From: Bacteroidia bacterium
GTDB lineage: Bacteria; Bacteroidota; Bacteroidia; SpSt-205
Direction of reading: 5' to 3'
Length of the DNA stretch: 12,367 nucleotides
Assembly: GCA_025060275.1 (NCBI GenBank)
Contig: JANXCJ010000047.1
Location: 1 to 12,367, forward strand
The number at the start of each line of letters is the position of its first letter. Within the stretch, counting starts at the first letter, position 1. A model generated the notes under the pieces. It did not search any database. It was not told the origin of the DNA and saw only the letters and a program-made list of their open reading frames with translations. Shown one piece after another: positions 1 to 6,617 of the stretch. The position numbers were made by a program, and so were the translations under genes.

Positions 1-3000
1 GAAGCACGCCAGCCCGAACGGGTATTATAGTTTGTTACTCTTAGCTCATTTACCCATACTTCTACACAGATAGGGCCCCGCCCATCATCAGGATTTCGTA
101 CTCCTATCAAGACAGCTTTGACATTATTGAGCTGAGGAGTGCCTCTGACAGATACCCGATGACCATTAGGAAGGGTATAAGTAAAAACCTGATTAATAGG
201 GAAATTCCTTTGTTGACGAGCCTGGTCTCGTAGAACTTTGACAAAATTTAGGTCTTCTAATCGGATATCTATATTATTTGCCCAAATATTTTCAACAGAT
301 ATGTCCCCCACCTGAGAAAGTTGTAAAGGTACTTCATACTCATAATAGTTATCAGAATAGTCTGTACCCACACGGATGAAGAGGGTGGCATCCCCTGTTT
401 GTGCTACGTTAGGGGGTATAGGACTGCCCTGGAGGGGCTCAGCATGTGCCCAGAGACGAAGCCGTTCATAGAAACGCAGGTCATAATTGAAAGTCCTAAA
501 TACTCCTCTTCCATCTCCATCTGCCAGGTTACACACGCGCATTACCAAGCTCTGCTCATTTTGCAAAAGTCCTGCAACAGGACTACCTGGGATTGGCTGG
601 CGCAGAATACCCGGTGGAAGTACATAAGGGAAGGGCTGACGAGAGCCATTTTCTTCTATATTCATAGTGCCCGTCTCAAAGCGAGTGGGGTCACTAGCAG
701 GGTCTGGGAGCACAGTCTCGTCCCTTTGATTGAGGTTTATGAGAGCTCGTCGCCACATAGTGGCTACTAACTCCAATTTTCCGAAGCGCAGTATCACATC
801 CTTATCAAAGCCTGTGAGGTACATTCGGATGAAATCTATGGCTTTGAAATCCTGAATACCTCCTAAAGCCGTACCAGATGAAAGAGGTATGCGAAAAAGA
901 TACCAGCGCGTACGAGTAGTAGAGCCATTTGGGAGTTTCACTTCCAGCTCTCTACTATCTACTATGTAATTATGCCCTACACGCAAGTCAGCCGGACGCA
1001 ATGAGACCCGATAAGAAAAGTATGCTTCTTGAGTATTCAGGGTGCCATCTAAGTTGATGTCCTCTACATCTGGTACTGCACTAGCTTGACGCGTATAGGG
1101 CTCGCCAGACTGTGGAATAGGAGAATTCCCCTCTAAGTTAGAAAAGCGCCGATACCGTTCAAGAATACTGGGACTGCTGATATCTCGGAAATGAGCATAA
1201 TCATCACTAGAGGGGTCTTTTAGGGCTGCTTCAAGGGCACTGGGCGAGACGACGGCACTTAGTTGATTAAGATAATCTGTAAAATAGCTGCGCTCTGCTT
1301 CACTACGAAGCCCATCTAAGCCCACATCTTGGTAGGAGCGAGCGGCTGGATTGTTATCAAAAGCCAAGGTGGGTATCTGAATGTTAGGCACTCTCCCCCA
1401 GGGAGTCAGCGTAAGGTTGAGATTAGCGGCATCATCCTGCTCATTTGTAGGGAGGCCATGTTCATAAGCTCTTCGGTTGTCTGGAAGCACATCTTCACTG
1501 ATCTGACCCAGATTGAAGTAGAGATCGCCTCCCGTAGCATTAGGATCATCTAGAAAGGGGTCCATAAGCCAGAACTCTATGAATTCATAGTTTGCTGCTT
1601 CAAAGTCAGTATTGCCGATTATTCTACGCATGATACCGGCCCAATTCCGAGTAGGATTAGTAAAAGTACCGTCCGGATTAAGGTCTGCTGGGTTAGTATT
1701 GTAGTTGTAAGGACCCCGCTCCCTTGGACGATAGTACAAATCAAAAGTGGTAAGGATATTACTCCCCGCCGCAATAGTTCGGTTAGGAAAAACTTCGGAA
1801 GGCTCCACTCGGCGAGTATAGTGGGCGTTGAGGGTAGGGCTCTGATCATCCAATCCAAAGCTGGAAGGTCTATTAAAAAACTCCGGATCAATAAAATACC
1901 AAGATAAAGCCGCCCGGGTAAAATTCGCCGCTCGAGGATCACTCCCAGAAGGACGCAAAGAGGAAGGCACAGAGGCTAATTTCCAGTATGTCCATTGGGT
2001 AAGGTCCAAAGTATTGCGCAGCCCTTCAAAGTCATCAATGTAAGCAATACCTCGTTCATCTCCAGTAACTACTTGCCGGGGTATGCCGGGTAAAAGCTGC
2101 GCAAATTCCCCTTTGAAGGTAATCTCACTCTCGTCTTTGGTACTATAGAAGGGAAGTGTATTCAGAATAGCGCTGAGAAAGCGAGACTTTTCTTGCAGGG
2201 TTACATCTGTGCCCCACATGAGGTTAGCTGCAGGCTCTTCAGAAATAATTACCTTATTGATAAGAGGTCTCTCATAAAAGCTCAGGCCCGTCACGCCTAA
2301 CTGGAAGCGCTGCGAAGGTCTCCACTCCACACGGCTACCTACAAGCGTCTTTTGATCTATACCAAAAAGCTGATTAGTCTCAAATCGCACGCGTATCTCT
2401 TGACCCGACTGTAAAATGCCCTGGTTGAGGATAGTTACCTTTCCTATCGTGTAGTCCACTTGGTAATCCACCCCTTCTGTAAGAGGAGCCCCCCCTGCCG
2501 TTACACGGATACTCCCAGGCTGAATCTGAGGCGTATTAAGATTAATCTCAGCTCCTGTAGAAGATAGAAAGCTATACTTTATTTTGAATCGGTTAAGCTG
2601 GGGGTAATATTGCATAGCATCCATCTGCGTGAGCCTATACAAGGGGTCATAAGCATACTTGATAGAATCATTCAGCGGGTCTGTAACAAACTGCCGAGCT
2701 AAATACCGACCAAAAGGCTCCAAAACAGGAAAAACTAATACCCCCCTGTCTGGAAAAATCGTTACTTGCGGAATGAAGTCAAATACGTTATCGGGTCCTC
2801 TTTCCATATTATTGCGCAGACGGTCTAGACCAACTACTTGTATAAGGGGCTTATCACGAGTATCCGCTGAGGGAAGATAAGCAATATCCCCACTGCCATC
2901 AGTGGACTCATACACTATCTGTAGATCAAACCCTTCCTGCCGAATATTGAAGGCATCTAAGCGATACACATTTTTCATCATGAGGTCCCAGGCAGGATAT

Positions 3001-4553
3001 GGCTGATTATTTAGTGTAGGGCGGATAGCTTGTGGCTTTAGCATTTTCAGAAAGATGACATTACTATTCTGAGGGTCGGCAGGTTGGTCTACACTAAATT
3101 CTCCTACTCTATATACTGTATTGTCGCCTGCCAGCGTGTACTCATAAGCCACAAATACAGCATCATTTGGCTGAAGAGTGATGTTGAGACTGATATAACC
3201 CAACTGGCGATGCACGAAGAACTCATTTTCCCCTAAGCGGCGCATATTCTCCACCAGCTCAAAGTCTTGTCCATTTACAAGCCCCTCCTGAGTTAGGTAA
3301 AAAACTGCTGAGTCACGGGATCGCGCATTAGGGTTCCTCGTAGCTCTTGCGTAAACTTCATTAGCATTATTGTCTGGGTTATCACCCGTTACTAAGATGT
3401 TTGCATTGAAGAGGCGCCCCCCCCGACTGGGCAAATTCTCACCTAAATCTACCAATCCTACAGCATTCCGAGTATTTTGAACCACCGCATTAGAACGGTT
3501 AGTGACCCATACCTCTATACGCGTAATGTTGATGGGAGAGGATATGACTGGCAGCGTAGAGAGAGAACGCTCATACAAGGACCTAAAAAAGTGATTTAGA
3601 AAGAAGTGCCGATTGTAGTCATAATCGCTTACTTTTTTCACTTTTTCCTGTCTCTGACCTCCAGCTTTGACTACCACCTCTTGGGTTTTGCTTCGCTGCT
3701 GAGAAGCTAAAGCTGTAACAAATACTGAACCAAACTGCATGCGAGTTTTGATACCCCAGAGATTCTGACCTCCCGTAATAAGCGTGCCCCCCAGAGGCAG
3801 TCCCACATTTCCCGCCTCTATACTTTTTATTATATCATCCTCATACCCTTGGTATTCAATCTTGAATTGATTCTCAAAGCTAAAGCTCGTCTGGGTATCC
3901 CAGTTGAGACGGAGCTTGAGCTTCTCACCGATATTACCTACCACATTCATCTGAATCTGCTGATTGAAAGCCAGATTAGTATTACGCTGCTGGCGTATGG
4001 TAAGGGCGGGGTTTCGCATACGATTACTTCGTAGAGAAAAGTCTAAAAGCACATTGATATTGGGGCGAATATCTACGCGCCCGCTACCAAAAATATCCCG
4101 AAAAAGCTCACTATTCACATTTATGGGAGGTATCAGGGCGGAAAGACTTTGCGAGGTAGGGGAGGTCCCTCTGCTTCCTCCTGTGGCTCCTGCACCTAAC
4201 TGGGCTTCACGACTACGCCTATCTAAGTACTGGCGCTCAAAACGAAGTTTTTGGATTTTTTCGTATTCCTCTCGGGTTATGTAGGAGGGAGGGCGAATAT
4301 CTCGCCCACCTATTCTTTCATACACCCAATACCCTTTCCCATCTGGAGTAAGCTCATATAAGACCTCGTATCCCGTCGGCGGAGGAAGTAGCCAAGGCGG
4401 TCTTAGGTCAGAGCGAGCTGAAGCATCTGCAGGCGATTCCCTAAACCTATAGCGATAGGAGACTGAGTCTGCTGGCTGTGCTGATAGCCCAACCAACCAG
4501 AGACCGAAATACGTGAGCCCTTGATGTAGCCTCTGCCTCGCAAAAAGCGGCAC
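1..4553 (-). CDS. sprA: SprA, T9SS outer-membrane translocon (partial, N-terminal 1517 codons)
   Basis: This is the N-terminal part of SprA, the very large outer-membrane barrel through which T9SS cargo crosses; in gliding species it is also needed for motility. One frame stays open from 4553 to the left edge. It shows SprA-like segments in order: WVYERIGGRDIRPPSYITRE near residue 85, GRVDIRPNINVLLDF near 157, a GGQNLWGIKTRMQFG...SQQRSKTQE stretch near 260-290, GIAYIDDFEG near 835, RGVFRTFNYDLRFYERLRLW near 1350, and VEVWVNELRVTNYN just before the cut. Family members usually have about 2,400 residues, so roughly 60% is present. No ATG lies in frame between the upstream stop at 4578-4580 and residue 178. 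GTG at 4553 is therefore chosen, giving a plausible signal peptide (basic MPLFARQRLHQ, hydrophobic TYFGLWLVGL, cleavage near SAQ). I recognise the family from memory. Identity is very likely; the exact start is less sure. Confidence 0.93.
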   Translation of the reverse strand, partial: MPLFARQRLHQGLTYFGLWLVGLSAQPADSVSYRYRFRESPADASARSDLRPPWLLPPPTGYEVLYELTPDGKGYWVYERIGGRDIRPPSYITREEYEKIQKLRFERQYLDRRSREAQLGAGATGGSRGTSPTSQSLSALIPPINVNSELFRDIFGSGRVDIRPNINVLLDFSLRSNRMRNPALTIRQQRNTNLAFNQQIQMNVVGNIGEKLKLRLNWDTQTSFSFENQFKIEYQGYEDDIIKSIEAGNVGLPLGGTLITGGQNLWGIKTRMQFGSVFVTALASQQRSKTQEVVVKAGGQRQEKVKKVSDYDYNRHFFLNHFFRSLYERSLSTLPVISSPINITRIEVWVTNRSNAVVQNTRNAVGLVDLGENLPSRGGRLFNANILVTGDNPDNNANEVYARATRNPNARSRDSAVFYLTQEGLVNGQDFELVENMRRLGENEFFVHRQLGYISLNITLQPNDAVFVAYEYTLAGDNTVYRVGEFSVDQPADPQNSNVIFLKMLKPQAIRPTLNNQPYPAWDLMMKNVYRLDAFNIRQEGFDLQIVYESTDGSGDIAYLPSADTRDKPLIQVVGLDRLRNNMERGPDNVFDFIPQVTIFPDRGVLVFPVLEPFGRYLARQFVTDPLNDSIKYAYDPLYRLTQMDAMQYYPQLNRFKIKYSFLSSTGAEINLNTPQIQPGSIRVTAGGAPLTEGVDYQVDYTIGKVTILNQGILQSGQEIRVRFETNQLFGIDQKTLVGSRVEWRPSQRFQLGVTGLSFYERPLINKVIISEEPAANLMWGTDVTLQEKSRFLSAILNTLPFYSTKDESEITFKGEFAQLLPGIPRQVVTGDERGIAYIDDFEGLRNTLDLTQWTYWKLASVPSSLRPSGSDPRAANFTRAALSWYFIDPEFFNRPSSFGLDDQSPTLNAHYTRRVEPSEVFPNRTIAAGSNILTTFDLYYRPRERGPYNYNTNPADLNPDGTFTNPTRNWAGIMRRIIGNTDFEAANYEFIEFWLMDPFLDDPNATGGDLYFNLGQISEDVLPDNRRAYEHGLPTNEQDDAANLNLTLTPWGRVPNIQIPTLAFDNNPAARSYQDVGLDGLRSEAERSYFTDYLNQLSAVVSPSALEAALKDPSSDDYAHFRDISSPSILERYRRFSNLEGNSPIPQSGEPYTRQASAVPDVEDINLDGTLNTQEAYFSYRVSLRPADLRVGHNYIVDSRELEVKLPNGSTTRTRWYLFRIPLSSGTALGGIQDFKAIDFIRMYLTGFDKDVILRFGKLELVATMWRRALINLNQRDETVLPDPASDPTRFETGTMNIEENGSRQPFPYVLPPGILRQPIPGSPVAGLLQNEQSLVMRVCNLADGDGRGVFRTFNYDLRFYERLRLWAHAEPLQGSPIPPNVAQTGDATLFIRVGTDYSDNYYEYEVPLQLSQVGDISVENIWANNIDIRLEDLNFVKVLRDQARQQRNFPINQVFTYTLPNGHRVSVRGTPQLNNVKAVLIGVRNPDDGRGPICVEVWVNELRVTNYNTRSGWRA

Positions 4554-4593
4554 GGAGTATAAAAGCCCGCCGCTAATTTAGGCAGAAAAGCCG

Positions 4594-4758
4594 TTAGTAA
4601 TAGTAATAAGCATGATTACCCACTTGAGTCGCTGGGCACCGCCCCGCTCTCTGCCATGCAGCCGAATGCCGAGAAGTACGGGGACTCGCACATGCTTCTA
4701 TGAGAAAGTAGAGAAGGAGTAAATACCCCACTCCCAAACCTATCCGAGCAGTTCGCAT
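4594..4758 (-). CDS. Small putative lipoprotein, 54 aa, just upstream of sprA
   Basis: This short frame encodes MRTARIGLGVGYLLLLYFLI followed by EAC: two arginines, a hydrophobic core and a lipobox-like LIEAC with the candidate lipidated cysteine at residue 23. The mature part would be only about 32 residues, with a Cys-Pro pair at 41-42 and four tyrosines at the very end. An exact Bacteroidota -7 box (TAAATTTG on the minus strand, 4763-4770) ends 4 bases before the ATG, suggesting a leaderless transcript. Its stop lies 40 bases before the sprA start, so the two genes could be co-transcribed. It overlaps the preceding minus-strand frame by 143 bases. I recognise no family and infer no function beyond likely membrane anchoring. 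The signal peptide and promoter argue that it is real; its small size argues for caution. Confidence 0.5.
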   Translation of the reverse strand: MRTARIGLGVGYLLLLYFLIEACASPRTSRHSAAWQRAGRCPATQVGNHAYYYY

Positions 4759-4900
4759 AAGGCAAATTTATAGAAGAAGGGACAAAAGAACCGCAGGGGC
4801 AAGGTGTCCGAACCCTGATACGGCGTTTAGCATGATGCCTCCCTATCCCACACCCCTCTATCACAAGAAGAAGCAAAACCCATATCCCAACCAACCGCAT
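4616..4900 (-). CDS. Small putative lipoprotein, up to 94 aa, first gene left of the divergent promoter
   Basis: The N-terminus MRLVGIWVLLLLVIEGC resembles a lipoprotein signal peptide with a weak lipobox (VIEGC, Cys17). A very basic stretch (RHHAKRRIRVR) and a Cys-Pro-Cys at 34-36 follow. The remainder is rich in Ser, Cys and Pro and looks unconstrained. Its last 143 bases overlap the next minus-strand frame, which also begins with a lipoprotein-like signal. Both share the plan 'basic start, hydrophobic core, IE-small-C, Arg/His-rich segment, CP 17-18 residues later'. A -7-like box (TTACTTTG on the minus strand) ends 4 bases before the ATG. Either this is a true overlapping gene, or only its 5' part is functional and the tail reflects decay or a frameshift. 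No family recognised. The N-terminal half is more credible than the full length. Confidence 0.4.
   Translation of the reverse strand: MRLVGIWVLLLLVIEGCGIGRHHAKRRIRVRTPCPCGSFVPSSINLPYANCSDRFGSGVFTPSLLSHRSMCESPYFSAFGCMAESGAVPSDSSG
4763..4770 (-). promoter_or_regulatory. Bacteroidota-type -7 box (TAAATTTG) before the 54-aa lipoprotein
   Basis: On the minus strand this reads TAAATTTG, an exact match to the TAnnTTTG consensus of the Bacteroidota housekeeping sigma factor. It ends 4 bases before the ATG at 4758, placing the predicted transcript start at or next to the start codon. No convincing -33 TTG at the usual 17-23 base spacing was found. It lies inside the overlapping upstream reading frame. 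Confidence 0.45.
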
Positions 4901-4904
4901 TTAG

Positions 4905-4912
4905 CAAAGTAA
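4905..4912 (-). promoter_or_regulatory. -7-like box (TTACTTTG) for the leftward transcript
   Basis: On the minus strand this reads TTACTTTG, one mismatch (second position) from TAnnTTTG. It ends 4 bases before the ATG at 4900, the same arrangement as the other two promoter candidates here. It would drive the leftward unit of small lipoprotein frames and possibly sprA. No clear -33 element is visible. An AT-rich inverted repeat (4911-4931) lies immediately upstream. Confidence 0.35.
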
Positions 4913-4931
4913 GAAAATATATTCTTTTCTT
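4911..4931. repeat. 7-bp inverted repeat in the divergent intergenic region
   Basis: AAGAAAA at 4911-4917 and TTTTCTT at 4925-4931 are perfect inverted copies separated by 7 bases. The dyad sits between the leftward -7-like box and the MraZ repeats. It could be a regulator site, or chance in an AT-rich spacer. It is too weak, and lacks a following T-run, to be called a terminator. Confidence 0.25.
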
Positions 4932-4950
4932 CATCGGGAAAGTAAGTACC

Positions 4951-4980
4951 AAAAAGTGGCATAAAGTGGCATGAAGTGGT
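4951..4980 (+). promoter_or_regulatory. MraZ operator: three 10-bp direct repeats with GTGG core
   Basis: Three consecutive decamers, AAAAAGTGGC, ATAAAGTGGC and ATGAAGTGGT, run without gaps, so the GTGG cores recur every 10 bp on one face of the helix. MraZ is known to bind short GTG/TGGG-type direct repeats of about this period just upstream of mraZ in E. coli and Mollicutes. A degenerate fourth copy (AGTAAGTACC, 6 of 10 matches to the first) may precede at 4941. The array directly abuts the -7 box at 4981 and fills the place where the -33 element would be. Bound MraZ should therefore block the promoter, an inference consistent with autorepression. Confidence 0.8.
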
Positions 4981-4988
4981 TACCTTTG
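4981..4988 (+). promoter_or_regulatory. mraZ operon promoter, exact -7 box TACCTTTG
   Basis: TACCTTTG matches TAnnTTTG exactly and ends 5 bases before the GTG at 4994. Transcription would begin at or within a few bases of that GTG, implying a leaderless or nearly leaderless mRNA. No TTG -33 element is seen at the expected spacing; that region is filled by the MraZ repeats. Confidence 0.6.
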
Positions 4989-4993
4989 CCATA

Positions 4994-5437
4994 GTGTTTC
5001 TTTTCGGTGAATATACCGCAAGGCTAGACAGCAAAAGGCGCTTTGTGTTGCCCACTACCCTCCTATCATTACTGCCAGAAGGGCACAGGGGAGATTTTGT
5101 CCTGCAGACGGCCCCTGATCCTTGCCTATGGCTCTATCCTCTCCAGGTATGGAAAAATGAGTTAGAGAAGATTCACCAAAAAATAAATCTCTTTACTCCT
5201 GAAGGAAGAAACTTCCTAAGACTTTTCCAGAGTGGGGCTCAACCAGTAAGTTTAGACACAAGTGGAAGGCTGGTACTACCCAAGCATTTCTGTGATTATG
5301 CAAACCTCAAGAGCGAGCTTGTCTTACTGGGCATGAAGGACCGCATAGAGGTATGGTCTTACGAGAGGTATCAGCGCTGGAAAAATCAAAATGATCCGCA
5401 CCTTTCTGAATGGACGGAGAAATTTTTAGGTACATGA
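4994..5437 (+). CDS. mraZ: MraZ, transcriptional regulator of the dcw operon
   Basis: MraZ is a ring-forming DNA-binding protein made of two AbrB/SpoVT-like halves, and controls the division and cell-wall operon it heads. Both signature motifs are visible: DSKRRFVLP at residues 12-20 and DTSGRLVLP at 88-96. The first carries Arg where most homologues have Gly (DxKGR). The length, 147 residues, is normal. I chose the GTG at 4994 because it yields the typical N-terminus MFLFGEYTARLD. A GTG at 4976 would add six residues, but it lies inside the third operator repeat and upstream of the -7 box, so it would not be transcribed from that promoter. The stop overlaps the rsmH start as ATGA. Confidence 0.95.
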   Translation: MFLFGEYTARLDSKRRFVLPTTLLSLLPEGHRGDFVLQTAPDPCLWLYPLQVWKNELEKIHQKINLFTPEGRNFLRLFQSGAQPVSLDTSGRLVLPKHFCDYANLKSELVLLGMKDRIEVWSYERYQRWKNQNDPHLSEWTEKFLGT

Positions 5438-6318
5438 GCGCTGCCCTTGCCTACCATATCCCTGTGCTTCTGAAAGAGGTATCGGAAGCGCTTGTTATTG
5501 ACCCTGAGGGAGTGTATGTGGATGCTACTTTTGGAGGGGGCGGACATGCTCGGGAAATTCTGAATCGGTTGGGGACAAACGGGAGATTGATAGGTATAGA
5601 TTGTGACCCAGAAGCACCTCTTCATGAGATTGAAGACTACCGATTCTTGGGCATAAGAGAAGACTTCCGGCGTCTTGCCCAGCTTTTGGAGTCTCTTAAG
5701 ATACAGGAACTAAGTGGGATTTTAGCGGATTTGGGGGTATCCTCACATCAATTAGACACCCCTACAAGGGGATTTAGCTATCGCTTTGAAGCGCCCTTAG
5801 ACCTGAGAATGGACCAAAGAGCAGGAAAGCCCGCTTGCGAATGGCTTGAAAACATCTCGGAGGAAAGTTTAGCCTACATTTTAAAAAGTTATGGCGACCT
5901 TCCCTACAGTCGCCGCCTTGCTTCTCAAATCCGAAAATCTTGGCATCCGGGTTTTACTACTTACGATTTAGTGGCTTGTGCTCGTAAGATATATGGACAT
6001 AGCGCAGAGAAGTTTCTGTCTCCACTCTTTCAGGCCTTACGCATGGCTATCAATAAGGAGAGGGAAGCCCTAATAGCTCTACTAAAAGCTGCTACGCAGG
6101 TTTTACGCCCAGGAGGACGTCTGGTCATACTCACCTACCATAGTGGAGAAGCCCGGCTCGTAAAGAGTCTCTTTCAAAATCCGGTTTATGAAGACCCCCT
6201 TACAGGCAGACGCTATTATGCCTGGAAGCTCCTGAATCGGGTATTCCCATCACATCAAGAGATACAAGAGAACCCAAGATGCCGATCAGCTATTCTGTGG
6301 GTATGCGAAAAGCTATAA
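5434..6318 (+). CDS. rsmH: RsmH, 16S rRNA (cytosine(1402)-N4)-methyltransferase
   Basis: RsmH (MraW) uses S-adenosylmethionine to methylate N4 of C1402 in 16S rRNA at the decoding centre. The SAM-binding motif DATFGGGGHAREIL spans residues 30-43, with GIDCDPE at 54-60, DLGVSSHQLD at 99-108, LDLRMDQ at 122-128 and LRPGGRLVILTYHSGEARLV at 224-243. Where most homologues read SFHSLEDR, this one has TYHSGEAR; His and Ser are kept, but the Glu-Asp pair is altered. Length (294 residues) is normal. The ATG at 5434 overlaps the mraZ stop by 4 bases (ATGA), giving MSAALAYHIPVLLKEV as in the family. An ATG at 5410 would add 8 atypical residues. It sits second in the operon, its usual place. Confidence 0.95.
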   Translation: MSAALAYHIPVLLKEVSEALVIDPEGVYVDATFGGGGHAREILNRLGTNGRLIGIDCDPEAPLHEIEDYRFLGIREDFRRLAQLLESLKIQELSGILADLGVSSHQLDTPTRGFSYRFEAPLDLRMDQRAGKPACEWLENISEESLAYILKSYGDLPYSRRLASQIRKSWHPGFTTYDLVACARKIYGHSAEKFLSPLFQALRMAINKEREALIALLKAATQVLRPGGRLVILTYHSGEARLVKSLFQNPVYEDPLTGRRYYAWKLLNRVFPSHQEIQENPRCRSAILWVCEKL

Positions 6319-6617
6319 AGACCTTTTACCTGAGACTAAACCCTTTTTATTGGCTCCCTAAGCATGTGTCTCTCCTCTTATACATCGCTTTCTGGATAAT
6401 CATATATGTGGCTACGCAGTATAGAGCAGAAATTAAAGTAAGAGAACTTCACCGCCTGCGTAAAGCCCTCTCCGAAAAGAGAGCCGAATATCTCCAACTC
6501 AACGCTAATGTAAGCCAAAAAAGGAGCTATTCTGCCCTCAAGCCCGCTTTAGACAGCTTAGGCCTTTACCTTCCTGAAGAACCTCCTATTTTCCTATCCC
6601 TTCAAAAGAATGAGTAA
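6303..6617 (+). CDS. ftsL: FtsL-like bitopic cell-division protein
   Basis: This is a 104-residue protein with a short basic cytoplasmic tail, one membrane segment at about residues 21-39 (HVSLLLYIAFWIIIYVATQ), then a charged helical stretch at about 41-70 (ELHRLRKALSEKRAEYLQL) likely to form a coiled coil outside the membrane. FtsL has this layout and binds FtsB/FtsQ-type partners to activate septal wall synthesis. Sequence conservation in the family is poor, so the call rests on topology and on position between rsmH and the ftsI-type PBP, where ftsL is normally found. Start ATG 6303 overlaps rsmH by 16 bases. ATG 6279 would add 8 residues and lengthen the overlap to 40 bases. The stop overlaps the next gene by 8 bases. 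Confidence 0.8.
   Translation: MRKAIKTFYLRLNPFYWLPKHVSLLLYIAFWIIIYVATQYRAEIKVRELHRLRKALSEKRAEYLQLNANVSQKRSYSALKPALDSLGLYLPEEPPIFLSLQKNE

Noticed and set aside
1619..1942. Minus-strand frame of 107 aa within sprA, Leu/Ile-rich and membrane-like
   Set aside because: It is an alternate frame of sprA. The sprA frame through the same bases reads family-like sequence such as MRRIIGNTDFEAANYEFIEF.
399..4284. Plus-strand open frames opposite sprA (for example 399-770, 1329-1553, 2659-2880, 3849-4034, 3964-4284)
   Set aside because: They lie antisense to a continuous, recognisable sprA frame, encode no known motif and have no promoter; they are shadows.
4561..4900. Possible structured RNA (tRNA, tmRNA or riboswitch) in the gap upstream of sprA
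   Set aside because: I found no cloverleaf, CCA end, T-loop motif or known aptamer core on either strand; the short coding frames explain the region better.
4911..4931. Intrinsic terminator between the divergent units
   Set aside because: The stem is only 7 A/T-rich pairs with no G/C core and no T-run after it, and there is no gene end here to terminate.
4861..5055. Minus-strand frame of 64 aa running through the control region and the mraZ start
   Set aside because: It crosses the operator and the mraZ 5' end, has no promoter of its own and no recognisable sequence; a chance frame.
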